NCBI GenBank assembly: GCA_009746045.1
Contig: RPFO01000288.1
Location: forward strand, 911,855 to 971,854
Direction: 5' to 3'
DNA from: Mesostigma viride
Taxonomy: Eukaryota; Streptophyta; Mesostigmatophyceae; Mesostigmatales; Mesostigmataceae
Length of the DNA: 60,000 nucleotides
Positions 1 through 10,285 of this stretch are shown one piece after another. The translations under genes and the position numbers were made by a program. Below the pieces are notes generated by a model. The model did not search any database, was not told where the DNA came from, and saw only the letters and a list, made by a program, of their open reading frames with translations. The first letter of the stretch is position 1. Every line of letters begins with the position of its first letter.

Positions 1-992
1 CGATGATCGGAGCGCACCAGGGGGATCACATGCGAGCGAGCAGCTAGTACAGATCCTTGATGACGCTTGCGCATTACAACATAGTCAATGCAGCGTTCAG
101 TGCCAGTTGGCGAGGTGTGTGTGACCAAAGCATCTGGACTATGTGGAAAGCGGGTGTTGGCAGTGACCAAATCGCATGTCGTAAGCAAATCAGCAAAAAG
201 TTCAGTGTTGGCATTGGAGACCGTACCGTTGGGGGCGTGCTGACATCCGCCAGTACCCGGTGGTAGCGTGGCGTTGGCGTCCAGCAGCAGAGCGAGGTAG
301 TTGCGACCAGGGATGCCGTTCGCCAGGTTCTCCAGCGCTGCAAAGAAGTCCTTGCGGTCTTGTTCTGGGTGGCCGGAGTGGGGTGCGTAACCAACGCCCA
401 CCGTCAGGGCGTAGGTCGAGTGGCCCTCCATCGAATGAAAAGTGGCCACGAGGAGCCGAGCGTTGACCAGCTGGGGTTCGCCCATGTGGCGTACGGCGAG
501 CGGGGAGCAGAGGAGACCGACGCCCCCGTTCCCGGTGCCGTCGCCGCCTCCGTAGTAGAACCGCCAGCCGTCGATGTCGTCAGCAACAAGGGCAGTTGAT
601 CCGCGGGCCGATGCAGTGCGCCTGTGTTCTTGGATTCCCAGGATGGCGATATTATTGTCGATGCAGAAACCAATAAGATTGGAGACTCGATGGCACTGAC
701 AGTCGTCACTGCGCAGGCAGTGACAGCGGTCAGCGTCGGGCTGGAGCGTGCGGGCGTTGAAGGTGGCGATGACCAAGGGCGCGCGTTGACCGAAAAGGGG
801 GGTGCAGGCGGGGGTGGGGGCGGAGATGGAGCAGGGTGGTGATGGGGGTGGGGGTGGAGGTGGTGGGGTAGGGGGGGCGGGTTGGGGACTTATGCTTTCA
901 ATCACCGTTTCGATTCTTCCTGCCAACGCGTCGAGGCGACGCCGACGGTTGGCTCGGGTGGCCAGGTAGAATGAGTCTGCGTCTGCACGCAT
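1..992 (-). CDS. LINE ORF2, N-terminal APE-type endonuclease (partial)
   Basis: The frame is open from an ATG at 992 to the window edge. After about 65 residues rich in Arg then Pro comes an exonuclease-endonuclease-phosphatase fold. Visible motifs are VIATFNARTL near the start (motif with the first catalytic Asn), AILGIQEHRR (Glu metal ligand), LLLDANATLP (Asp-x-Asn), CIDYVVM (the IDY motif) and RSDH at the very edge (catalytic Asp-His). In LINEs this domain nicks the target DNA to prime reverse transcription. All core residues appear present, so this part looks intact although ORF1 is damaged. The start is the first ATG; the frame stays open upstream, so the true start is uncertain. It begins about 180 bases after the ORF1 stop. 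Confidence 0.82.
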   Translation of the reverse strand, partial: MRADADSFYLATRANRRRRLDALAGRIETVIESISPQPAPPTPPPPPPPPSPPCSISAPTPACTPLFGQRAPLVIATFNARTLQPDADRCHCLRSDDCQCHRVSNLIGFCIDNNIAILGIQEHRRTASARGSTALVADDIDGWRFYYGGGDGTGNGGVGLLCSPLAVRHMGEPQLVNARLLVATFHSMEGHSTYALTVGVGYAPHSGHPEQDRKDFFAALENLANGIPGRNYLALLLDANATLPPGTGGCQHAPNGTVSNANTELFADLLTTCDLVTANTRFPHSPDALVTHTSPTGTERCIDYVVMRKRHQGSVLAARSHVIPLVRSDH

Positions 993-1174
993 AAGAAATG
1001 CGTGCAGTCTGAGGAGGTTTCGGAGGCGGCCGCGCGAGGCGGGGCGAACCTGGCTCACTGCCGACCCGTTGCTCTCTCTCCGACAGCCCGAGGGCTGCGA
1101 AGGCAAAGGGGCGGGAAGGGGAGTTAGGCAGATCCCACTGCTAGAGCCGCGGAGCCGCGGGGCCGCGAGCGTCG

Positions 1175-2227
1175 TCATTGATAGGAGAGAAGGGTTCGCA
1201 GCGCGGGCTCCGGCTCAGGTGCAAAGCGAACGAATTTATTAGGGGGACGGCCAAGCCTGGCAGCCATACCTGAGCTGAAGTTGCCCCGGCGGATCCCCAC
1301 ACGTGCTGGGGAGCAGGTGACCGTCGATGCCGGTGGCGATGGCGGTGACGGCGGGGGCCGAGCAGGGGGCTGGGGCGCTGGCACGGCGGTATCCATGGGG
1401 GTCGCCGTCATTGGAGGAAGGTCCTGGCCGTTAATGCGGACGATGAAGACGCCATTAAAGAGGCGGGCATAGATGCTGCACCGTAGTTGCGGGTTGGCCT
1501 GCTTGGCTGCCCGAGCCTCGTGGACCTCCGGCCGGTTCAAAGCGGCAGCCCGGGCCTCAAGCTGCTCCGGGGTATAGTAATCGTCGATGCTCAGTTGGGT
1601 ATCGTGGAGGTTCCGGCGGGCCTTCTGCACCTGCAGTTTGTCCTCCTTGCGGTGGAATTCCACCAAGACAGGGGCGGTGGGGCCGCCGAGCCGTCGTGCC
1701 GTTTTGATGACGACGCTTTGGGCCACGCCGAGCTTCCCCAGGAAGGGGTCGCCCCGGAGGTAGGTGCCCAGGCGTGCATCGTTGACGTTCGAGGGGACGC
1801 CACGTACCACAATACTGCATGAGCGAATGGGTTCGTGCATAGCATCCCTTGTGCTGGCCTTGACGGCTGTTTTGATTTCGTTGATGAGCTCCGTAGGGTT
1901 CTGAAGCGTGGCGGCATAGTGGTCTTGGCAGGAGTTATGGAGGCGGCAAGTTGTTGCTGGAGCTGGTGCATGGAGGAGCTGCTGCTGCTGCTGCAGCCCT
2001 GCTGCAATGTGGGTGATGGCGGAGTGGATGGAGGTGTCGGCGTGTGAGGAATGGGCGTACGTGGTGGGTGGCGAGGTGGTTGTGGACAGGGTTGAGGGCA
2101 GCGTTGAGGAGGGGAGGGAGGCGATCGAAGCAGGTATTGGCGACAAGTTGCTTGGCGGTGATGTTGATGGCGGCCGCAACAGTGGGGTCGGCTCCCAGGT
2201 CCAGAGAGGCCATGACAAAGTGCTCAA
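1175..2227 (-). pseudogene. LINE ORF1 (L1 ORF1p-like RNA-binding protein), damaged
   Basis: The C-terminal two thirds read well: a Gln/Ala-rich possible coiled coil, then an RRM-like stretch beginning SIVVRGVP and a C-terminal part with LFNGVFIVRINGQ. This is the trimerisation/RRM/CTD layout of L1 ORF1 proteins, which bind the element RNA. The first ~60 residues of the 350-codon frame (Ser/Thr/Pro-rich) look like an out-of-frame shadow. The true N-terminal half lies in another frame from about 2774 to 2000, where one in-frame TGA (2392-2394) and a frame change near 2000-2050 break it. I therefore call the whole ORF1 a pseudogene of roughly 500 codons. The last residues end in TGA at 1175-1177, upstream of ORF2. 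Confidence 0.6.
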
Positions 2228-2659
2228 GGGCGCTGTCGGAAAGACGGGAGCACGTCCACCAGACTGCGAGGCAGAGGTCAGTGTCGTCGGGGTCGTCGTG
2301 GAGAAAGTCCGACAGGTGGGTAACCTGTTGGTTGCAGTCCCGGATCTCGCACTTTTTCTCGGCAGCCAGGTGCAGGATGGTGAGGGCGGCAGCTCAGGAC
2401 AGGCGCATGATGGCGTTAAGGCCTGGCCATTTGCCAGGTAAAAATGCGGCAGCTTCCTCGGCAGAAAAGGCCTCCTCGCCGGTATCCATGGCAGGGTCGC
2501 TGGTCGGCGGAGTGGAGCTGCTGGATGCTGACAGTGGCATCCGGCATAGCGTGCAAGGGTGTTTCCAATGACGCCATGGCTTCATCAGCGAGTTGGTGCA
2601 TGGGCCGCAGACGCTTGTGATTGCTGGGATGAGTCGTATTCCGCCATATCGAGCTGAAA

Positions 2660-2867
2660 CAACAGCGATATTTGCTGGGCAGGGCGGTGCCGGTATCTTC
2701 GGAAATATTGAGCGATAGCTGTAGAAAATTATATCAGCGTGTTCGTCTTCAAAAGACGAGTCTAATGCAACCAACCCGATGAAATTTCATGGCCGGAGTC
2801 AAAAGTTATGAGCATTCTCGTATATTGCAACAGCGATATTTGCTGGGCAGGGCGGTGCCGGTATCTT
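2660..2867. repeat. Pair of 40-bp perfect direct repeats
   Basis: The same 40 bases occur at 2660-2699 and 2828-2867 in the same orientation, 168 bases apart. They bracket the leader and hairpin of the LINE. Target-site duplications of LINEs are usually much shorter. Confidence 0.85.
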
Positions 2868-3017
2868 GGGAACACTTATTATGGGAACACTTATTGCTTG
2901 GCAAAGGCTAGCCTTACCCTTATATCCCTCCCTGGCGATCCATGCCAGGGGCAAAGAACCTAGCATAATGACATAGAAATGATGAACAACCAAACTAGGT
3001 GGAGGGCAATTTCAAAA

Positions 3018-3662
3018 TTAATAGCCCGCCAGGCCCGAGGGGGGCAGGCGGCCATGGCCCGAAGAATAACGTACCTCAGGCAGCTCCACCTCCAAACTGC
3101 GGTGCAAGCCCACATAATGGGCAACCGTGGAGCTGCTAAGCCAGCGCCCCCGGCCCTGGATGTCCCCCATGCTGCGACCCGCGAGGAAATCATGAGTGGC
3201 ACCTCCATGCCGCAGCCCGTGAATGGTGAAAATCTGGGCGACCCCCAAGGCCTGACTCGCATCCTGCCAAATGCGCCTGAATTGCGGGTAGGTGAAAGGG
3301 AACACGGCCTCCCAAGCGTGCTTACCCGCGATGCAGTGACGGAGGATGGTTTCAGACATCACATCTTCTACCACCACTGACTGAGTCTTGCCCTTAGAGG
3401 TCTTGGTAGACCTCAGCAGTAGGGCGCCCCGTTGAGCCGGCCCAAGCCGAACGTCAGGCTGGAGGCGCACATGGCCAACACGGAGGTTCAGCGCCTCCGA
3501 GATTCGCAGGTAATGGCGGAACACGATGACCACCAGCAGGCCCGCAAGGCGCTGACCTTGCATGACCATCGTGCTGGCAAGTGCAAACGCCGCCTCCCAT
3601 GGAATGGGAGGAGGGGCACGGGGGGGCACAAGTGTTTTCCACCCACTGAGCGAGGACGCCAC
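3018..3662 (-). CDS. Tyrosine recombinase catalytic domain of DIRS-like element
   Basis: Catalytic half of a phage-integrase-type recombinase. The first Arg lies in HYLRISEALNLRVGHV, the His-x-x-Arg box in IHGLRHGGATHD, then GRGRW (the Trp/His position) and the Tyr nucleophile region in STVAHYVGLH. These give the expected R..HxxR..W/H..Y series, so the enzyme looks catalytically complete. It belongs to the RT protein by a one-base frame change at the homopolymer near 3620. That change may be programmed, a mutation, or a sequence error. The listed first Met lies inside the overlap and is unlikely to be a real start. A related but decayed copy lies at 18727-19170. Confidence 0.85.
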   Translation of the reverse strand: MASSLSGWKTLVPPRAPPPIPWEAAFALASTMVMQGQRLAGLLVVIVFRHYLRISEALNLRVGHVRLQPDVRLGPAQRGALLLRSTKTSKGKTQSVVVEDVMSETILRHCIAGKHAWEAVFPFTYPQFRRIWQDASQALGVAQIFTIHGLRHGGATHDFLAGRSMGDIQGRGRWLSSSTVAHYVGLHRSLEVELPEVRYSSGHGRLPPSGLAGY

Positions 3663-6600
3663 GGGCCAAGTCCCACCGCTTCACCATACCGGGATAATAA
3701 AGTTGCAACCCCATCAAGGCATTGACACACGCTTGGCGGCTGTACCCCCGAAAATGAGCCCAGGCGACATACGCACAAAATGTCTCCTCAAGGGTGTCAG
3801 CTCGTGACGATGACCCGTCCGCCCGCCCACCAGCCTCCCACCAAGTCAAGAGGGAATCAAGACCACGACGGTAGGCCAGCAAAGTAGCCGGCTTTACTTT
3901 CCCCTCTAGCAATGGAAGGTAGCTAACAGGTGCAGGGGGCCCCGCCGGGTTAGGATGGATGCCTTCCGCGGTCAGGTCGCGCACCCAGCCTGCCAAGAAA
4001 GTCGCCATGGATTGGCCGCGAGAAACGCCATCGGCTGGTTGAAGTGCACTCGGCGTCCACACCCACTGGGAACGACTCCCAGTGGCGAGGGTCAGCGCGC
4101 ACAAGCGGCGGCACTGCTTGTTGAGCTTGTGGGATGAGGACCGCCCCTTAGCCAAGCAGCCCAACGCCGCGGTGGAGTCCACCAACCTCACCACCCGCTT
4201 GCCTCGGTTTGCCAAGCTGCGCGCACTCCTCTCCACGCCCTTCACTGCAGCCCGCACCTCCTTCTCGTTGATGTGCATCCCCGGATCCCGCCAACGACTC
4301 CGGACCCCAACCCGCCATTGCTGGCTAGTGATTGCTTGTTGCGCCCGCGCGCTCAGTGGCCTAGGGCCAGCGTAGGCCACCTCACTTGGTATGAGCAAAG
4401 TCGGGTACCCCCGCACCTCTCGTGCCCTCGCCAGCTCCGTCACATCGCCCGGCTCCATGGTTGCGTACACGACACCTTGCCCGTAGGTGGACGCGTCAGA
4501 TGCAACCACCTCACGGGCCAAAGGTGCGCTTCGGTCAACCCTTAGCATGGGAGCCAAGGCCAGGGCACACTCTAACTCCTCCCGCACCCCGGCCCACAGC
4601 ACCCAGGATCGCTGCCCCCACCCTTGCAGGCTGATGAATTTGAAACATTGCTGCCAAATGGACAAGCAGCTGCGGCTTAACATCTGCAGCCACAACCACC
4701 GCCCCAAGACGGCAGCCAGCCCCTCGGCCGTAGCTCGGCCTCGAGTGAGTATAGCCTGCGTGTGGGCGATCACAAGGTTGAGCTGCTTGACCGTTGGTTC
4801 CAGCACGCCGTTCCGTCGGTGCACCACCCCTAGGGCTTCTAGCTCGTCCCCTTCCAGGCTCGCCATCTTAGTCTTCTCCTTAGACGGCACAAGGTTGTTA
4901 GGGAGGTAGCCTTCCTCAATAGCGCGCGTGATGAGCTGGTTCACCGCCTCGCAGGTCCGCCCGTTGCTGGCCACCAAGTCATCAATGGTGATGGACAGCA
5001 TGGGGGCAGGGGGGTTTTCCAGGTCAATCTGAAGCTCCCCGGCGCGCTCCTCCTTGTACTCGATGGCCAAGCGCAGTGGCTGGCCACACTCGTCGCGCAC
5101 CAAGGTGAGCTCACCTGCGCTTGAGAGGTAGTTGACCTGGCGCCTCGGATCCAGGGCACCGGTCATGTAGAGCACCATCTCATGGATGGCCTCCCCCAGC
5201 GCCACCGCATGGGAATGTCCCATGGCCAGCACCTTGAGCACGGGCCACACCTTCCGCCTGGGCCCTGCCAGACCTACGCTAGTCGACCACACACTAGGAA
5301 GCCCTTGGTAGTCCCACCACCACTCGGGCACCTCGATGGAATAGTAGTATGACACGAGGTCGCTCTTGGCGCAGTAGCACCAGCCCTTGATGTAGACCTC
5401 CACGAGGATGCCCAGGTGGGGTAGCAGGATCTTGGGGGGGTCCACCCACAGCAGGTTGCCCAGCTTCCTGTTGACGATGAACCGAAGCTCACCCACCCCC
5501 TTGGCCACTCCAAAGCAGCCATCCACCCACTTGGGCCGCCTCTCCCGGAACGCCACCATGCCCACGCCCGCTGCCCGGCTCATGAGCTTGCCCCATTCAG
5601 CCATGGAGCATCCCCGGCTGGGCTTGGGCACATTCCAATACTTTGCGCTCGCCACGACCGCTGGCTTGATGCAGTTCTCTTCGCTGGCATATATCTCCCG
5701 CCAGCTCGGCCGCATAGCCAACAGGTCGAGCAGCCGTGCCTTCCCCGCCACCTCCGCCTTTGGTAGACTCACCGCGTCCGCGCGCAGTTGTTCATACTTA
5801 TTCTGCTTCCCATATATTGCATCAGCACCTTCTTGCTCCTGGCCTGTCGCAACGCCCCCTACGCGGCGACTGTGCCAGGTGCAGTGCCTCTTGACCCTCG
5901 CAAGGGCCTCCTCCCTCCCCTTAGAGCACGCCCCTCTAGGGTTAGGAGGAGGGTCTTGCCCCCCTCCCCACAGCCAATTAAGCCAACGCACTACCTTGCA
6001 TTGCAGTGTGTACTCGCGGTGGCGGCGCGTGGCACGCTGTCGCCGGCGTGCCGATCTCACCCTGCCCCACGCGGTGTACGCTGGCCTAAGTGGGTATGGC
6101 AGCGGGAAAAGGGAGCGGTCCCGCTGGGATTCTATTTCCCTACTTGTTGAGCCTTGCTGAGCTTGTCCAAGAGGATGGCAGTTTGGAGAGCTGCCTTGAC
6201 AGCCGGGGTGGCTGACAGTGCAGCCTCCTCCCCCAATGGCAGGAGGTGGCTGGCCACCTTCCACCCCCCCCTCCTTGCCCTCCACCTGCAGCAAGGCCGC
6301 CACCACCCTCATTAGGTACTCCATGCCCACAAGCTCCCCGGCTGCTGAGCCCAGCTCCTTGAGAAGGGTGTCCATGGCCAATGCAATGTTCATGACAATT
6401 TTCCTGTTCTCCATGTTCCGCCAATTTCCAGGCTTTACCGTCATGACCCACGACCGGATTCCCATCCCATTGTCGCTGGCGTCCTCCAACACCCCCGGCA
6501 GCACCCGCTCCGAAACCCGATATTTCACGCTCTTGGCTCGGCTTGGCAGCGCCACCCCTTTCGAGGCCTTGAAGTGGCTTCCCGCCCCCTCCATTCCTCC

Positions 6601-7185
6601 CAGCGCTGCCTTCAAACCTTGCATGAATTTCTCGGCTGCGACCTCCCCCTCCTCGTCCTCCTCGTCGTCCTGATTTTCGGTTTCCGGAGGTGCCCCAACG
6701 AATGTCGCCAACCTCGCCCTCATTTCCTTTCCGACAGCCCCCCCACCTGCCGAAACCTTGGCCGCGCCTTTCGGCTTGGCCATTTTTCGCTGCGCAGGTG
6801 TCGTTGGTGGCAGCGCCTGATCCTCCTCCTCGTCCGCCGCGAGATCTGCCACGGCCAGCAGTTTTGCCACCAACGTTCCGTTTGGGTCACGTGCGTCCAA
6901 CACGTCGCCAACATCAACGTGATCGGCCAGCAACTGCACGACAGACTTCAGCTGGCTCGAGCTCCACGAGCTGGCGTCCGTCACCCACTCCTCGGCGCCG
7001 AAGACCTGCTCGACTGCCCCCACCGCCTCTGCGGGGCTGATGCACTTGGCGAGCAGAGTGGCGAGCTGCTTCTTTTTGGCGCTGAAGGCGACTGGCGCGT
7101 GACTGGCGGCAGCAGCCCGCGGTGTGGGCGTCCCGTCCTCCCCGCGTGCTGCCTGCCCTCCTGTAGCTTTGCGCCCCTTCGGCAT
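3454..7185 (-). CDS. DIRS-like Gag/RT/RNase H polyprotein
   Basis: A 1243-codon frame starting MPKGRKATGG. Residues 1 to about 310 are a charged, Ala-rich Gag-like region. About 310-460 is a low-complexity Arg/Pro-rich stretch that may be an intron or frame error. RT follows: RFIVNRKLGN near residue 570, motif A AKSDLVSYYYSIE near 610, motif B around MGHSHAVALGEA and motif C as ITIDDL near 731 (Ile-Asp-Asp in place of the usual Tyr-x-Asp-Asp). RNase H follows with VASDASTYGQG near 897, RLVDSTAALG near 1000 and ADGVSRG. From about 1078 the N-terminal core-binding part of the tyrosine recombinase begins. The frame then slips at a C7/G7 run near 3618-3634, and the recombinase continues in the frame described in the next entry. 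Confidence 0.85.
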   Translation of the reverse strand: MPKGRKATGGQAARGEDGTPTPRAAAASHAPVAFSAKKKQLATLLAKCISPAEAVGAVEQVFGAEEWVTDASSWSSSQLKSVVQLLADHVDVGDVLDARDPNGTLVAKLLAVADLAADEEEDQALPPTTPAQRKMAKPKGAAKVSAGGGAVGKEMRARLATFVGAPPETENQDDEEDEEGEVAAEKFMQGLKAALGGMEGAGSHFKASKGVALPSRAKSVKYRVSERVLPGVLEDASDNGMGIRSWVMTVKPGNWRNMENRKIVMNIALAMDTLLKELGSAAGELVGMEYLMRVVAALLQVEGKEGGVEGGQPPPAIGGGGCTVSHPGCQGSSPNCHPLGQAQQGSTSREIESQRDRSLFPLPYPLRPAYTAWGRVRSARRRQRATRRHREYTLQCKVVRWLNWLWGGGQDPPPNPRGACSKGREEALARVKRHCTWHSRRVGGVATGQEQEGADAIYGKQNKYEQLRADAVSLPKAEVAGKARLLDLLAMRPSWREIYASEENCIKPAVVASAKYWNVPKPSRGCSMAEWGKLMSRAAGVGMVAFRERRPKWVDGCFGVAKGVGELRFIVNRKLGNLLWVDPPKILLPHLGILVEVYIKGWCYCAKSDLVSYYYSIEVPEWWWDYQGLPSVWSTSVGLAGPRRKVWPVLKVLAMGHSHAVALGEAIHEMVLYMTGALDPRRQVNYLSSAGELTLVRDECGQPLRLAIEYKEERAGELQIDLENPPAPMLSITIDDLVASNGRTCEAVNQLITRAIEEGYLPNNLVPSKEKTKMASLEGDELEALGVVHRRNGVLEPTVKQLNLVIAHTQAILTRGRATAEGLAAVLGRWLWLQMLSRSCLSIWQQCFKFISLQGWGQRSWVLWAGVREELECALALAPMLRVDRSAPLAREVVASDASTYGQGVVYATMEPGDVTELARAREVRGYPTLLIPSEVAYAGPRPLSARAQQAITSQQWRVGVRSRWRDPGMHINEKEVRAAVKGVERSARSLANRGKRVVRLVDSTAALGCLAKGRSSSHKLNKQCRRLCALTLATGSRSQWVWTPSALQPADGVSRGQSMATFLAGWVRDLTAEGIHPNPAGPPAPVSYLPLLEGKVKPATLLAYRRGLDSLLTWWEAGGRADGSSSRADTLEETFCAYVAWAHFRGYSRQACVNALMGLQLYYPGMVKRWDLARGVLAQWVENTCAPPCPSSHSMGGGVCTCQHDGHARSAPCGPAGGHRVPPLPANLGGAEPPCWPCAPPA

Positions 7186-7411
7186 TGCTGCTCAGGGCCA
7201 AAAATGGCTCCGACAGTACAGGTTCGTCAAAACAGAGGTTCTTTTCCCCTGGCTTGCTGTCGCCGCCCTCATGAAAAGAAAAGAGGCCGACCTTAGCTAG
7301 GTGGGTTTGTTTTTGTCCTTTTTTGCGTGTCATGCGGCCTTGGCCCGGACAGCATTTTTTCGCCACGCAAATGTTGCGTCTGAACAAATGACGCAATGTG
7401 GCGTTCTAATT

Positions 7412-7436
7412 GCCGGCAGCTTACGTAAGGCTGCCG
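7412..7436. repeat. Near-perfect palindrome, 25 bp
   Basis: Arms CCGGCAGC and GGCTGCCGG surround TTACGTAA, giving a palindrome with one extra base. It lies 230 bases upstream of the DIRS-like coding start. It could be part of that element's terminal repeat or an unrelated hairpin. Confidence 0.6.
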
Positions 7437-7799
7437 GGGCTATTAGGTCACATATTGCGTGAGAGAAAGAATCTAGATCTAGTTAATCACTACGCCATGA
7501 GCCAAGAAACCTAGACAGTGGCAGGTTTATATCTCAACGTAGCTCCTGCCACCTGGCCAAGAAAAACTGGCCAAAGTTTTGGCCACGACTTGTCGCGTTT
7601 GCGTGCCATTATATCCTAGCCTATCACTTGGAAGGCATATCCATAGCAATAGAGTACTCTTGTGTGTGATCCACTATATTCCCCCCCACTTTTTAGCTCG
7701 AAAAAATGAAGAGCCAAAAAGTCAAAAAGAGGATCACATAGGGAAAAAAAAATTCCCACGACAGGACCACACATGCTTTTCAAATAGGCTAAGCAATAA

Positions 7800-7909
7800 C
7801 CTCTTCAGTGCTTTTTCAAGGATAAGCATAATCCTCTTCATGGCTTTTTCAAGGATAAGCCTAATCCTCTTCATAGCTTTTTAAAGGATAAGCTTAATCC
7901 TCTTCCAAG
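7800..7909. repeat. 33-bp tandem repeat, about 3.3 copies
   Basis: The unit runs CCTCTTCA..GCTTTTTCAA then GGATAAGC.TAAT. The second part is close to palindromic (GGATAAGCTTAATCC in the last copy). Copies differ by only one to four bases. Confidence 0.85.
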
Positions 7910-10285
7910 TGCTTGATTCTGCAAGCAGCTTGGGTATATCTCCGGCTCAGGCTGTCCGAACTGAACCCGCCAAGGGTTGTTCGCTCGTTTAAATAATGTG
8001 GAAATGATAGGTGTGGTCCTTGACGGCACCACCACCGTCATGACAGGCAGCGCAGCCAGCCGATATTTATATTATGAAGATTGCAATAATGCTTTATGAT
8101 GAAAGCAATGCCCAAACCATTCATTCCATAACATTTGACAAATTACAATGAATGCCGAGTTGTGCTGCCGCAACTGTAAGAGTAACTACATATCCTTGAG
8201 ACCCATCGAAATCACCACAGACCGACCATGACGCCACTGTGGCGCAACAGTGTTTACTTACGTCATAATCTATATCAACTGTGTGACTCTGCGCTCATGT
8301 CCCAGTTACTGGCACACTGGCCAACGACGAACCGGCCCTTTCCCGGGACTGTTCCCGGGTCAGCAGAACGTTTCTCGTCCACAATGCCAACAACATCCCA
8401 ACCGGATCAAACCATTGTCAATCTTATCAACCATCGTCATGGCAACGACATGCAACCACTCACGGGGGCTGCTCCGGGCTGTTCGAGAAGTTTAACCCCA
8501 TGAAGACAACAAACTAGTTGTGAGGGAGAGAAACGAGCGAACAACGACCACCATGGCCGCTGCGCTGCTCCTAAATACCTCCAAAAATCCCGGCATCCAT
8601 GCGCTGTCGCATTTGCCAGCAAGCCGCCTGACGTGCAGTTAGACTGCCAGCAAAATGCAGAGCAAGTCTGTTCGACAACCACGTGCGAGCCAACACACCG
8701 CACACTACGATCTGCGTATCTAGCTTTGTCAGATGGACTGAACATCATTCCGTCTGGACAATACAAAAGATTCATAACTGCCAAATGTCACGCACCGGAA
8801 TATTGCGCAAGCCACCAAGGCTTTGCGCCCCAAAGTCTTGCGCCTGAACCTAAGTCAGGTCACCTAAGACTGTCACTCTAGAAATTCAGGCCTTTCCGGC
8901 GCGGCGCTCCACACCGGCCCAAGGAACAAAGCCTGCGGCCTACTGAATCGGAACCAACCAAACGTCGGTAACGATTCCGATTACGGCAACCGCGTAACTT
9001 CTTGAGTGCACGGACGTAAATGATCACGGACGTGACAGACTGATCCGGATCAGGCCGCACCGGCCTCAAAAGGTAAGTCACGTGAACCCAATAACCTAGC
9101 TATAGCGGCTACCCTTCCATCTCACTATAAAGAAACTATGTTCAGAGAACCACGATTATAACATATCTCCGTGGGGAGCATATGTCACACATAGCCCTGA
9201 GAAGGGGCACATGGTTTTAAATACATTCTAGGCTATAACCTGCAGGTGGGGGATGTAAACAGCCACCTACTCTGGGTGCACAAGGTGTACCATCATGATG
9301 TATCATACCTAAAAGGCCTGGCATGGGGTTGCGTGTGAGCCAGCCCCTGTGGGCAAGCCCCCCCCCCCAGGAGGAAGGGGCGTTTTGCTGGGTAGAGTCG
9401 TTAGGCTTTTTCTAGATTACATAGCTTAGAGTTAGCTTAGTAAAATTTCGCAGCTTCGCTCACCTCCATCCATCAAGCAAGGGAATACGTGCTACATGAT
9501 CTCCCAACGGAGTCATGTTATAATTTTTAAGATCACTGAGCTCCCAAGAAGACCAGCATTTGATTGAATACAATAAGTGGAGCCCAGCCATAAATGCAGC
9601 AGTTAACAGTGGCCTTAAGGTTTCTCAATCCGCACGCGGAAGCAAGAAGCCTCCAGGGTGGGAGGGAGGGGAAAGAAACAATTGCGGATCATTGCCTGCC
9701 TGGCTTGCTTAAGGCATGGTCCGCAGACACACAAGCTGATATCATCCTAAATTAAGTAACACCGGCACGCCGGCCTGAGCAGTGCTGAAAACGCCACTAC
9801 AAACAACGTGGCCACGCACCCCCAGGCTAGTGCGTTAACCGTACAGGTAGTTGTACACGGTTCCCAAGACTGACAAACATAAAACTCGCCCATCGACCCC
9901 TTGGGCCGGTCCGAATCCACTATACAGTAATTAATCACGACTCACTAAAGAACCCAAATCAGCCAAAGATTCGTTAAGCAACCAGCCGACCCTACAGGTC
10001 CCCACCTAACCTCAGCTGGTGCAACCAAACACGAATCTTTGCAAGCAAGTCGTATAAAACCTACAATTAATTTTCTTGGAGCACTAATTAATAGCCACCA
10101 ACCCTTATAAACAACCGGGTCATCCGAGGAAAACTCGGGCGAACAGGAAACCCTTCAGTACAGATCGAATTAGTCAGCCCATGTCGCAGACAGCCTTCCA
10201 CATCCAGGCCAAGGCATAGCGGCCCTATCTTTCCCGCAAGCGTTAATTAAACTATATTCAGAGAAAACAGAATTTTAATTTAATT

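Larger units (their letters stand above)
1..2815 (-). mobile_element. L1-like LINE, 5' part (ORF1 + start of ORF2), runs off window
   Basis: Minus-strand non-LTR retrotransposon read from about 2815 down to base 1. A short 5' leader contains a small hairpin (2741-2757) that recurs in the ORF1-only elements near 10.3, 13.5 and 20.6 kb. ORF1 follows (damaged), then ORF2 with its APE endonuclease. The reverse transcriptase and the 3' end lie outside the window. The 5' boundary is approximate, set by similarity of the leader to the other copies. Confidence 0.8.
3018..7185 (-). mobile_element. DIRS/Kangaroo-like tyrosine-recombinase retrotransposon
   Basis: One minus-strand unit codes for Gag-like, RT, RNase H and tyrosine recombinase parts, in that order, with no aspartic protease and no DDE integrase. 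That set defines the DIRS order; Kangaroo of Volvox is the closest named algal relative I know of. Such elements integrate through a circular intermediate and normally carry inverted or split repeats. I could not identify these ends with confidence. A near-perfect 25-bp palindrome at 7412-7436 lies just upstream of the coding region. Confidence 0.85.
7186..10285. other. No supported gene; repeat-rich spacer
   Basis: Open frames here are short and without recognisable domains. The stretch holds the palindrome at 7412-7436, the 33-bp array at 7800-7909, a module at about 9450-9530 ending in the CTCCCAACGGAG hairpin seen in other repeats, and a (TTTAA)n tract at 10272-10290. It is probably leftovers of several transposable elements. 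Confidence 0.5.

Noticed and set aside
7579-7884. 101-codon plus frame ending in the 33-bp array
   Set aside because: Half of it is translation of the tandem repeat; no conserved features.
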